Of a stretch of DNA of 37,823 bases, positions 21,036-31,287 are shown in pieces. The number at the start of each line of letters is the position of its first letter. Position 1 is the stretch's first letter. The stretch covers positions 1 to 37,823 of the forward strand of contig JADRCO010000320.1 of the NCBI GenBank assembly GCA_021464525.1, written 5' to 3'. The notes beneath the pieces were generated by a model that ran no database searches, was not told the origin of the DNA, and saw only the letters and a program-made list of their open reading frames with translations. The stretch comes from Rhizophagus sp. LPA8_4_AMF. Lineage: Eukaryota; Glomeromycota; Glomeromycetes; Glomerales; Glomeraceae. A program made the translations under genes and the position numbers.

Positions 21036-23097
21036 TTTTTTTTTTTATAAAAAATTTTTGATATTTTTTAAATAGGTTAGAAGGAAGAATTTATGCATTT
21101 ATATATTTTTTTTTTTTGTACCAATGATAATCACGTGAAACAGGGAATTGATACATATTTTCGGTTAGAATAGATTATATAAACAACAATAACTAACAAT
21201 ACTAACAATAACATATGCACCTTGTCAATCTCCCCAATTTTGAGAAACAAATACAAATACAACAAAACAAAAAGTAGACCATTTATCCTAAAAGTTTATA
21301 ATAATAAATTACTAGATATGAAAACAAAAGTAAAAATAATAATCTAACATTAAAAATAATGACGAAATATTGTCATTTAATACGAGAAAAGAATTCCGAA
21401 ATCTTACCTGTTTTTTTAGTAACTTAGTATGATTTTTTTAAAGTTTACCGTTTTAAAAATTGTTTCATATTTATATAACTATTTTTTTTATTTAATTGTT
21501 AATTTGTCCGTTTCATACAAAAGTTCATTATATAAAGTATAAAGCATTTAGGCGTAAAAAACCAAGTTCAAGTGACGATCTGGGTCAGATGACAGCCATA
21601 TCACCTAAATTGGTAAGCTCGTATGAATCTATTTTCATATGAACATCGCACAAATATTTCAACCACATGATTAAAATTAACATCATTTTGAATATTAAAC
21701 TTGATTTTTATGATTAATTTACCGGATTTTTTTTAAGTACTTTCGTATTTTCGCTCAATATTAAAATGTTCCACATTTTTTCTTAATTTGTGAATAACTT
21801 TCTTAATTATAGAAAAATTATTTAAGCTAATTCCTTAATTGTTAAATTAAATTCAGTTGTTCGCAATTGAAGAGCCATTTATAATTGATCGTAAGAGCCA
21901 TGGAAGAAATTACATTATGTACCGTATAATCAAAATATACCACTGCACAGGTCTTATTCAAGAACTCAAATTGAATAGTACCCGTGGGTACTGTGTGAGG
22001 AACCGGATATTATTTCCGGAGGCATATACTATGTGGGGTACTGTATTGTATGTGGGGTCTATCTTACGTAACTTATATACTAGTATGAATAGATTACAGT
22101 CAATTCAATAATATTAATAGTTAAGAATAGAATGACAAATAATGTAATTGCATCAAAATACCATCACGTAATGACGATTTTCAATTTTTAAACTTCTGGG
22201 TACTATCTGCGCACCTATGTAATATATTTTAATTTATGTCTTATAAATTAAAAATATTTAAAACTTATGCATTAAGGTTAACAAGCAATTTGAAAATATT
22301 TTTAATATAATGTGAACAAAATGTGAATATATTTTACTTTGTATAAAGAAATATATTATGAAAGGTTATGCACTTAACTATTTAGATGTTTTTCTTGAAA
22401 GACGGAGCAGATTAATATTTATCAGTTATGATATTTGCAAATAATTATAGACTTAACAATAAGGATTCACTTTATAATTCATCTAATTATTTCATACACA
22501 TCATATTCATTATGATTCATTACTCATTATGTTGCGATTCTCTTAAAAAAGATGAATCAATGTTACGTAATTTTTTCGGTCATACGATTGACAGTATTTG
22601 ACGCATTGTAATTAGGAAGCGTTAACGAGAAAATAATTAAAGTCTGGAAGAGACAATATGCAATTAAGGTATGAATATTTCGGCTGTAGCTATACATTTG
22701 CGAAGAACCGACTTCAGAGCTTGGGCTTTACTAGGTTAATTCTATGCACTGTTGATTTATTTTTCGACACTTCATATCTCGTAACTGATGATCGTTAATT
22801 TAACCGGGATATCGATTGTTAGGACAATCGGATCATGGAGTGAGGTGATTATTAGCGTAGGTAAACGATAAACTGGTATGGGTCCGTATAGAAATATGAT
22901 TTCACTTGCAAAACGAAACTATGTATCATGGCTACGAGTCAATTTATTTGTATTCTGTATCTATAAAGAATTCAAGCCAAAAAAGGTTATACATTGTTTC
23001 TTTACTTCGCTCGTTACAAGCTAATCATTTGATATTGCCAACATTTATTCTTTCGGATTAATTTAGACATTCTCAAGAAAAAGCAAAAGGCTGATGA
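21036..23097. other. Long spacer upstream of the KH-like gene
   Basis: This contains the putative promoter of the minus-strand gene starting at 21035. Poly-T/A runs lie immediately upstream of its ATG. The plus-strand 84-codon frame near 21857-22111 lacks an ATG start and any domain. From about 22640 the DNA is less AT-rich and may hold further decayed pieces of the repeated protein family seen at 23098, but no frame is long enough to call. Confidence 0.35.
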
Positions 23098-23399
23098 CTG
23101 GTTGGTGAGGCGTTTGATCCTGATTACGATTACGTCTATGGAATGGAATCGGCTGGTACTTTATTCTTCGCAACACCGACAAGTAGGACTGAATATCGAA
23201 TTTCACTATCTGAAGACGCTCTCAATTATCCAACCGAATCGCGTAAAGAATGTGAAGAGGATTTTAATATCATAGTGGATTTATTAAAAGATAGATATAC
23301 GTTAGCGACGAACCTGCATCTAAGAAGCGTCGCGCGGAAGAAAAAAATCAAGAAAATATAATCGTGTATATTAGTAACATTATGTATCACGGGCTGTGA
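23098..23399 (+). pseudogene. Frameshifted C-terminal fragment of a repeated protein family
   Basis: From 23098 the frame reads EAFDPDYDYVYGMESAGT, then TEYRISLSEDALNYPTESRK and NIIVDLLKDRY. After about 23300 the coding signal moves to another frame, which reads DEPASKKRRAEEKNQEN and ends at a TGA at 23397-23399. The combined layout (DYDYxYG, SRTEYRISL, LLKDR, basic KKRR tail) resembles the C-terminus of a multi-copy Rhizophagus family that I recall as associated with Crinkler-like or PD-(D/E)XK nuclease-like proteins; that link is from memory. A TGA lies directly upstream of the fragment, so the N-terminal domain is missing. One small indel near 23300 plus the truncation make it a pseudogene. 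Confidence 0.45.
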
Positions 23400-25511
23400 C
23401 CATTCATTTGCGTAGTGTATTTGGTGGTGGTTGGGACTTGGGCGAATACCTTAAGGATATTGTATGAAGATGACGATAATAATCACGGTTCAGTTTCAGC
23501 AAGTACGAACATAGACAGATATAGGTACTTCTCGCAAGTATTGAACATCTATCTGTACAGTCTTTATTCTGAGTTATCCAGAGAAATACAACCTAAATGG
23601 TTTATGTAAGGTCATACTAATGGCGTCCATATTGTACTACTAAAAAACTATCACCAATCATATAATTATCTCTTTCCTTATTTACTCTCGTTAACTAGGG
23701 TATTACTAGATATAATACTTAATTTTCATATTAATACTTTGATATAATTATCTATTATACGCTGTGTAATCTGTCGTGCACATTTTGTCAACATTATTAA
23801 AAGCAAGTAATTTGGAGTTAAAACTGCCATATTGGCGTAAAAAAATATATGCTTATTGATGATACTCCATAGAAATGTAACGTATTCATAGAATTTAAAC
23901 AGTCAAAATTAATATAAAGTGATAAAAATTTTTGTTCTCAATAATAATCCGAATCGGTGCAATTCGAAATTTAAAATTCTAAAAATAATCTAATATTATT
24001 ATGCTATATAATATTCAGAATTTCGGATACCAAATTATCTATCATGATAACTTAAAGCCGATATCCTGCACCAAATAAGAAAGTGATTGTGATGCGTGAT
24101 TGTGATTGAACATTTTCAAATTTCTGAAAATTCGGAATGTAACGAAGGACTATAAATGTTCTACACAAAGAAGAAATATATTTATTATATGCAAAAATAT
24201 TTAAACCATAATTAGTTTATACCATTTACATCACCTTTTAGTTTTAAGTGAGCGATAGACATGTTGAACTTTATTAAATGGACCAACCATCAAACCGGTA
24301 AAAAAAAAAAATTGCTCTTTCTCAAAGTCGGTATCGGTGATTGCTTGATTGAAATTTGATTTCTTTAGGAAAGAAAAAAAGTTATAAAATACCTTTTCCT
24401 TCATTAATAATCCGATAAAAAAGTAACAGTTGAAAAAATACAATAATAGTCGTAGAATAAACTTAAAGTGGGGACTCGTCTAAAAAAAGTATGAAACCAT
24501 ACATGGAATAAAAACGTGACAAACTATGAAACAGTCACACAACGTTTGATTATATTTAACATATTTAGATTAAAAAGAGAACTATATCAAAGAATGATCC
24601 CAGGACAACACCTGGATTGCAACGGCATATTACGTAAAAAAATATATTTATAGATTGTGATAATGATTTTCACGCGGCTCTAACACCCTTTTAAAAGAAT
24701 ATATACGATAAAAAAAGTGGTTGCACAACAGTTTTCTCGGAATTTAAACAAAATTGTAAAATGAAAGTAAAAATAATACATTCAATCCGGTTAATGATAT
24801 CCGGAGGATCATCCGGATGAAAATAAAGTTTCTTTTCCGAAGTTTTCCATTTTACCATTATCAAATTTTAATTTCAATGGTTGAAAAAAATTTCTCATAA
24901 AGTTGACTAAAGACTACACGATTGACGGTTGACTCCGATATAACGATATGTCGGATACTTGTCGGATCCAAATGAAAATCTTTTAAAAATATCGTTATCG
25001 GTATCGAGGTTTATTATCGAAAATCGGCATATCAAGTCTGACTGTATACTCCTTTTTGTTTCCTTCTTTATTGAGACAAATATTATCATTTATAGTTTAT
25101 CGATTATTATTGAAGTTTTATTGAGAATTGTCGCTTTTTTGCTTTAAATGAAATTAAATAAAAAAAAAATGGACCTTGATTCTAATACCTTAAATTCTTA
25201 ATCTATAAATATAATTAAATAAAATGGTGTTTGTGTGACTAACGTTTAGATAAATATAAATAATCTTTGGATTGTGCAAATGCATTATTCATCTGCGCCT
25301 CTGCGCCTCTGCACCGTCTATTTAGTTAAATCATCTGATCGATACATACAATGTTAGTTAGTTACTAATTTTGTGTAACATTTCAAATGTGTTCGCGCCT
25401 GATTTATGCTTAATAGTTGAGACCACTTGATCGGCAAATTCATTCTACTTACTAATGTGCAGGAGAATTATTTTTGTTCTCGGGGTTTTCTGGGAGGTCC
25501 AACAGACCCCA
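23400..25511. other. Gene-free region
   Basis: Short frames at 23415-23609 (plus) and 24231-24443 (minus) show no domain. A palindromic patch with TCCGG words occurs near 24787-24820, and related GATAT/TCGG inversions occur near 24935-25035 (CCGATATAACGATATGTCGG). None is assigned a function. Confidence 0.35.
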
Positions 25512-25731
25512 TCTTAGCTTTTTTTTTTTTATCACATTTTTTAAATTTTCGTTTAATTTTTAATTTTTATTTTTTTATTATGTATTTACACCCCTTTAAA
25601 TTTCTAATTATGAACAAGAATAATACTTTAGAATTTCTAAACATAAATCAGAATTTTCTTTTCATTATTCATTACTACACTAATTTAAAACAACTTACTG
25701 ATCCCGGTGCAAAGCAACGGGCTACTGCTAG
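25512..25731 (+). mobile_element. Candidate small non-autonomous Helitron; 3' terminus well formed
   Basis: The right end shows the arrangement expected of a Helitron. There is a GC-rich hairpin with one mismatch (CCCGGTGC at 25703-25710, loop AAA, GCAACGGG at 25714-25721). Six bases later comes CTAG at 25728-25731 (CTRR type), followed by T. Helitrons insert between A and T without target duplication. A possible 5' end is the TC at 25512 (TCTTAGC), preceded by A, which would make the element 220 bp. That left boundary is only a guess, and the true start may be further upstream. The open frame across the region is not credible protein. Confidence 0.5.
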
Positions 25732-26162
25732 TTTGTAAGAAGAATAAATAGAAACATGAAATAAAAAATTATGAACGGTACTCAATTAAATATAATCATT
25801 AATTAATTTATAATTTTTAAAAAATTTTTACAAAAAATAACGCAATGGTATTGAAAAAATAACTTTTAATCAATAAATTTTAAAGATTCATATGATCATT
25901 AAAATTCGGATAGGATTAACCCGGATTAATCCTAAATTAAGGATCGATTCGATCCGGATTTGCATCCAAATTGCCTAATAGATTTCTGTCACAATCACGT
26001 GATTTTAGGACACGATACAAAGGGGCTTCCGGAGTTACTTAAATTAACTAAAAAAGGAACGATTTACAAATTGTCATATTGTTACCTTTTTATAGAATAT
26101 TCAATAAATTGTACTCGAAAATTGATAAATTTACTACAGCAACTCCTTTTTCTTCAACCAAC
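25732..26162 (+). promoter_or_regulatory. 5' flank of F-box copy 1, homologous to that of copy 2
   Basis: From about 26027 to the ATG this flank aligns with the reverse complement of 32935-33085. Shared words are GCTTC, TTAACTAAAAAAG, GATTTACA, ATTGTTRCCTTTTTAT, ACTACA/GCTACT and CAACATGG at the start codon. Conservation across the duplication suggests the promoter and 5' UTR were copied with the gene. A GGATT/AATCC-rich inverted patch lies near 25910-25965. Confidence 0.5.
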
Positions 26163-27782
26163 ATGGCATGCTCAAAAATATTTTCAGGAGATTTGCCCGA
26201 GTTAACAAACGAAATTATTCAGTATTTTAGAAAAGATTTTTCAACATTGCATTCGTGTATTTTAGTTAATAGGTTTTGGTGTCGTTTAGCGATTCCATTA
26301 TTATGGGAAAACCCTTTTTCAATTCCTACCCGAAATTGTCATTATATTGAAGTTTACTTATGTCATTTAAATGAAGAAGGTAAAGCAAAATTTAATGAAT
26401 ACGGAATCAATAATGATTTATTAAGTTCAAATACATTATTCAATTATCCCAGTTTTATTAAACATTTAAATATAAGTAGCATTTATTTTTCTATTAAAGA
26501 GTGGGTTGGCACTTTGGTGATTAATAATCATGATAAGCTAGAAAAATTGGTTTATAGATCATTATTTGAAGTATTCCTTGAAAATGAAGGAATTTTACAT
26601 TCTTTTGAAATTGTGATGTTTATGAATATTGTAAATTTTAATGATACTATGGAATTAATTTTACAAAATCCAAATTTTATATACAATATCAGAAATTTAA
26701 AATTTCATACCTATAATATTTCATTTCAAAATATCATTCCTTTTTTAAAATTTTTATGTTCTAATTGCAATTTAATTTCATCACTTCATTTTTATTTTTA
26801 TTTTGCTTTATCTAATATTAATGATTTTTCATTAATTGAAAAATATTTATCACAAATAATTATTTCACAACATAACCTCAAAATAATTTCATTTGGATCT
26901 AGTAATGCTATTTTATATCACCCATTTTTATCATTAAAAAATTCTAATTGTTCAAATACTTTAAATACAATTATATTTGATAATATTGACTTCAAAAATA
27001 TAATTACTATTTCAAAAGAAGTATTTGATCATTTGAATGTTTTAGAATCTATTCATATCCTTTATTGTGATTCTTTAAATTCTGATTTTGTTCAACAAAT
27101 TATTAAGGTTATTAAACCTTTTAAATTGAGATCTTTATTTATGAAGGAAATATTATATATTGAATCATTACAATTGCTATTACAAAAATGTGGTGATTAT
27201 TTGGAAAATTTTGAATTTGGATCTATGCGTGAAGAGTATGAAGAATCAAGACAACAATTTCTTAAATTAATTATAAAATATTGTACAAAAATTAGACGTT
27301 TTACTTCAACTATGCCTGATGATAATAATCTTTATCAATTAATTGAGAATACTAGACAAACTATTAATTATCTTACTATTGATAATTATTATGACGAATT
27401 AGGTTCAATAGTATTACAAAATTTAGGACAAGTTCTTCCATCTAAATTAGAATATTTACGTTTATCACTTTCATTTAATTCAAATGATTTTGAAATATTT
27501 TTAAAAAATTCTCAAAATACTTTTATTAAGAAATTATTAATTAGTAATATGATGCAAAATGAGGGTGTAAGTATTTTATTTTATATAAAGGAATATATTA
27601 TGAAGAGGGAAAGGGTTAAATATTTGGCTTTTTCAGAATTTTTTCCTGATATTGATACGGATGAAGAATTGTTTTTTTTAGAAGATGAAGTAATTGAATT
27701 TAAATTATATAACATTATAGTTCAAAAATATTCTGATTTATATATTTCTGTATATAATATTATTTACAATTTTAATAAGTAA
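26163..27782 (+). CDS. F-box-like protein, copy 1 (539 residues)
   Basis: This is a single-exon gene. The ATG at 26163 was chosen because the paralogue at 32934 starts at the same residue and because MACSKIFSGDLPELTNEI matches the usual start of Glomeromycotina F-box proteins. Residues about 9-50 form an F-box-like helix bundle (DLPELTNEIIQYF, LHSCILVNRFWCRLAIPLLW), the part that binds Skp1 in SCF ubiquitin ligases. The remainder is Leu/Ile/Asn-rich with irregular leucine-rich-repeat spacing (for example LNVLESIHIL and LPSKLEYLRLSLSF) and probably selects the substrate. No membrane segment or signal peptide is seen. It is convergent with a paralogue 3.5 kb away. Substrate and role are unknown. 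Confidence 0.88.
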   Translation: MACSKIFSGDLPELTNEIIQYFRKDFSTLHSCILVNRFWCRLAIPLLWENPFSIPTRNCHYIEVYLCHLNEEGKAKFNEYGINNDLLSSNTLFNYPSFIKHLNISSIYFSIKEWVGTLVINNHDKLEKLVYRSLFEVFLENEGILHSFEIVMFMNIVNFNDTMELILQNPNFIYNIRNLKFHTYNISFQNIIPFLKFLCSNCNLISSLHFYFYFALSNINDFSLIEKYLSQIIISQHNLKIISFGSSNAILYHPFLSLKNSNCSNTLNTIIFDNIDFKNIITISKEVFDHLNVLESIHILYCDSLNSDFVQQIIKVIKPFKLRSLFMKEILYIESLQLLLQKCGDYLENFEFGSMREEYEESRQQFLKLIIKYCTKIRRFTSTMPDDNNLYQLIENTRQTINYLTIDNYYDELGSIVLQNLGQVLPSKLEYLRLSLSFNSNDFEIFLKNSQNTFIKKLLISNMMQNEGVSILFYIKEYIMKRERVKYLAFSEFFPDIDTDEELFFLEDEVIEFKLYNIIVQKYSDLYISVYNIIYNFNK

Positions 27783-28099
27783 CATGTTAAACAATTTAAT
27801 AAACTTGAATGTGTATCTTAAAAATATAAGACGTATTATAATACAATTAATGTAAAAATAGTGAGCACTAATCAATTCTAACAAGAGTTAAAGAACAGTT
27901 TTTGTAACAAAATCTGCGCTATGTTTTTCTTTATATTATATCTGATATATGGTTATTTATAATCTAACCGTCACATTATAAATGTCTGATAACACTTTTT
28001 TATTATTAATTAAAAAATTAATGAATTTGAGAGGTAATAAATAACTATTCCCTTAACTGTATCTATAAATGTTAAATACATACCGTACCTTCCATGCCA
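27783..28099. other. 3' flank of F-box copy 1
   Basis: The first 60 or so bases (CAATTTAATAAACTTGAATG, then TGTATCTTA) match the 3' flank of copy 2 in inverted orientation, so the duplication extends past the stop codon. The rest is AT-rich spacer. Confidence 0.45.
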
Positions 28100-28104
28100 A
28101 AAAT

Positions 28105-28260
28105 GGAAATGATAGCCACATCGCTTTGGCTGGAATTATGAATTTTGGCCGAAATTATGGTTTGGCCGGAATTATGCTTTATTTCGGCAAAATTTCGGAT
28201 TTCGATTCAGAATTTCGGATTTCGGAATTTTGCCAAATCAATTTCGGAGCCATCCTTAAT
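28105..28260. repeat. TTTCGG / GGCCGGAATTATG repeat cluster
   Basis: GGCTGGAATTATGAATTTTG, GGCCGAAATTATGGTTT and GGCCGGAATTATGC follow one another. They lead into four or more TTTCGG words with AATTTCGGATTTCGRATT duplications and an inverted GCAAAATT/AATTTTGC pair. The block resembles transposon terminal or subterminal sequence and shares the GGCC-GAATTA core with 11650, 8640 and 29915. Confidence 0.55.
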
Positions 28261-29244
28261 TGTGGTATGCATTACAACACTATGGCATTAATACGGTATT
28301 TTTTTTGCAAATTTTCTTGTAATTCAATGCATTTTTCTTTATTAATAAAACTATGAGTTATTATCCGATTTTTATGATTAAATGAGCATTGTAAAATCCT
28401 ACGCGGTTTATTCATTTATATGGCGTGTTTTATTATATTTTGATTAAGTAATAGGTTGTTAAAAAATGAAAAAAGGTTTAAGAAATATTAAATTTTATTA
28501 TAAATTTTCGTAATTTTTATATCACATGATAGAATAAATTCACCTCCCGGTTAAATTCATCCCCTGGTTAATTATTTTAAATTAACCTCCGGCAAAATTC
28601 ACCTCCGGTGAGAGTTAAAATCGTCCACTAAATAAATAAACTAGCCTATAGTAAATTTTTTTGGCCGTCATCTTACCTCTGTATATATATTTTGGGATTC
28701 TGCTAATGGCTTTGTGACCTAGAAGAAAATCATTAAACGACCATAAACAAATGATCTTTTTTGTTTAAACATTTGGGTCGGGATTAAAAGAAAGGTGTAA
28801 GAGAATTTTTAGAATTATTACATCAACATCAACATGATTAATAAATTTGGATCATAAATAAACGAGGAGCAAAATTGATTTTGATAATGAGATCAGGTTA
28901 TAATAAAAGTGTAATCAATAAGATGTGTGTAATACATAGAGATGCGAACTTATGCTCATCTCAAGGTAGTTACGACATATGACATAATTAGTTATGGTTA
29001 CGTCATAATTACGTATATCTAAGAAGTTTGGACAGGATGATTTTCATATGGGCATGTTGATAATTTAACCCACTATGGTTATTTTTTCATACGTAAAAAT
29101 TGTGGAATCGAACAAACATTTTTTTTTATGAAAATTTTTTTTAACCAAATCAATTAAAAACTCATTTATATACATGTTCTAATTTGCATATGGGTACTAC
29201 TTATTCATGAGATTATTTTTATTTTTTAACTAGATAGCCGTAAA
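28261..29244. other. Spacer with no gene recognised
   Basis: AT-rich DNA. A short cluster of CACCTCC and GGTTAA words (28540-28615) looks like a degenerate repeat. No frame is supported. Confidence 0.35.
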
Positions 29245-29470
29245 AAGTAAAATCGGCCAATCCGCTGATCATACAGCTGACCACTACCTCGTCGATTACA
29301 TCCTGCAGTAGAACGAAGGTAGCGAAAATTAAAAGAGAAAGTGGTAAGTTTATTCGCGGGAAGGAGGGTATAGCACTGGAGGGTAACAGACCTAGGTCTG
29401 TCGTTAGGGTTGACGTTATCAGCTATGTTCGGAGTAGAACGCTTTTAAGATAAAAGGGAAAAAAGTAACC
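29245..29470 (+). other. GC-richer island with open frames on both strands
   Basis: Against the AT-rich background this patch is visibly GC-richer. A plus-strand frame of about 67 codons reads ANPLIIQLTTTSSIT, then ESGKFIRGKEGIALEGNRP and SVVRVDVISYVRSRTLLR before a TAA at about 29452. The minus strand is open over a similar length. Neither matches a family I recognise. The base composition suggests a transferred or transposon-derived piece. Confidence 0.3.
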
Positions 29471-29538
29471 AGACTAGCAAAACTAGTGAAAAAAAATTGT
29501 GTAGTTCCTAATTTTTCAAAAGCATAAAAAGGCGAAAC

Positions 29539-29727
29539 ATGAATAAGGGAGTTCAGAAACAAAAGGTGTATAAAAATATACGAGTGAGAACAGAACTAAA
29601 ACTCTATCGCTGGTTCAAACGGATAATAAGACGACCGTTATATAAAAAAATAAAACAGGTCAGTAAAAAAAATGTGTATTTCCGAAGTTTACGGGAAAGA
29701 GTTTTTTCGAAAATTCTGAATTGTTGA
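29539..29727 (+). CDS. Hypothetical basic small protein, 62 residues
   Basis: This ATG frame is very rich in Lys and Arg (VYKNIRVRTELKLYRWFKRI, then KKIKQVSKK). There is no domain, and its position just after the GC-richer patch is its only context. It may be fortuitous. Confidence 0.18.
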   Translation: MNKGVQKQKVYKNIRVRTELKLYRWFKRIIRRPLYKKIKQVSKKNVYFRSLRERVFSKILNC

Positions 29728-31287
29728 TTTTGATGCTTATATAAATAAAATATCAAGAATCAGGACTAATCACGTGCAGTAACGAGAAATGACTCAAATG
29801 ACTAGTCATGTGTCATTTACATCACGTATTTTATAATTCTGACCAAAATATATATTCAATTTGTAATAAAATATCGCGTGATTTTATAATTCTTAATTCT
29901 GGTTTTTGGAATTATAAATTTGGCCCAAATTATACGGAATTGTCTGAAATGACAAATAAGGAATCATTTCAAAATGGACAAAGGACCATCAATGCCTGTA
30001 CGTGATCAATTGTTTTTCTATTCTCGGCATCAAGATACTTCAGCTATTTCTGTTTTTGAGACTAAAGAATGAATTTAAAAATTTCTAAATCTACTAATAT
30101 ATTTTGGCGCGGAATTTAAGAAAATAAATTTCCAGCTTTGATTTTACATTTTACGACTACCTTTGGGAAGGAGACTGCTGTACGGGTTTACAATATTTTG
30201 CCTGCATCCTTAAAAGAGTCAGAGACTATTATTTTATCAAAGTCGATTTTTTTGAATTGAAACTTATGAAATCATTACATTATAAATACCTGTAACTGTT
30301 TAATTTTCATATTCCTTGTCTAAAAATGATCTATTGTTAAAAAATTATCACCATTTAAGGGAAGGTTATATAAGGAAGTTTGTAATGAATCATGCAAATG
30401 TATCTGTATATGAATGGTGAGTCAATTGAGTCATACAATAAATAGTATCTGTATGAATGAGTCATATGAAGTTAAGTAAATCTGATATGTTGAAAATTTT
30501 ATTAATCAATTCCAGTACTCAACTCCCGTCATATCAAGATTTTACTTAAGAGAACGTCTATCCGATTTATCAATTTCACAAAACATTTATCTCAAATAAG
30601 TCATTCACAATGAAATCAATAAAAAAAAAGATAATAATTTATTATCATTAAAGTCCTAATATTTTATTAAAAAATACTTTAGTCAGGCTGTCAGGATTTT
30701 ATGTTAACACGTTCTTTATTGTTATTTATCAAGAATTGTTAATTTATCCAAATTATTTAAATTGAAAACTGGTGATTATATAGTAAATATTTGAAATTGT
30801 GTAGTCAGTATTAGAGATGCAGTTGGAACAAGTTATAACTCTTTACTTTAAGGTACGGCATATTGTAACCGGCAAATGCATCGTAACTGGTAATATGTCG
30901 TAATTGGTATATACATTGTAGCTGGTATATGTACCGTTAATAGCACCATAAGATTATCACAAATGTTGCAACAGGGAAAAATTTGGTAGATTTGACTTTA
31001 GGCAACTTTTTATTTACAAAATTATGTTTTTAACATAGTTAAATTAATCGTCCACTCAAAACTATTAATATTTTATTAATGATGTTAAATTATTTCGTTG
31101 TATTTCTTAATTAGAATGGTGTTATCAGCAGACATGATAGCTTGGATTATTATAGTCATAACTAATTTTTATATATGCATTATATGAATAATATATGGTT
31201 ATCTAAGATTTGTTAGTATTTATATAATATAATTTCCATTTTATAAGATACATATGCAAGTTCATTAAATTGTGTAAACTGTTATTT
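29728..31287. other. Spacer between the GC-richer patch and F-box copy 2
   Basis: No gene is seen. Near 29905-29940 there is another AATTATAAATTTGGCC copy of the dispersed repeat. Near 30875-30945 a short motif recurs (GTAACTGGTAATATG, GTAATTGGTATATAC, GTAGCTGGTATATG) with a period of about 24-26 bases. The last 60 or so bases are the 3' flank shared with F-box copy 1. Confidence 0.4.

Noticed and set aside
25427-25738. Plus-strand 103-codon frame
   Set aside because: It runs through poly-T and the Helitron terminus with Phe/Asn/Leu-biased residues typical of AT-rich DNA.
26079-26162. In-frame N-terminal extension of F-box copy 1 from a TTG
   Set aside because: There is no ATG in the extension. 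The paralogue and the usual MA-SKIFS start both place initiation at 26163.
25960-26205. 81-codon frame overlapping the F-box copy 1 start, and its counterpart at 32895-33155
   Set aside because: Both end in an out-of-frame reading of the first F-box codons. The similarity between them is explained by duplication of the flank.
28069-28356. Plus-strand 95-codon frame
   Set aside because: It is generated by the TTTCGG/GGCCGGAATTATG repeat cluster and has repeat-derived, not protein-like, composition.
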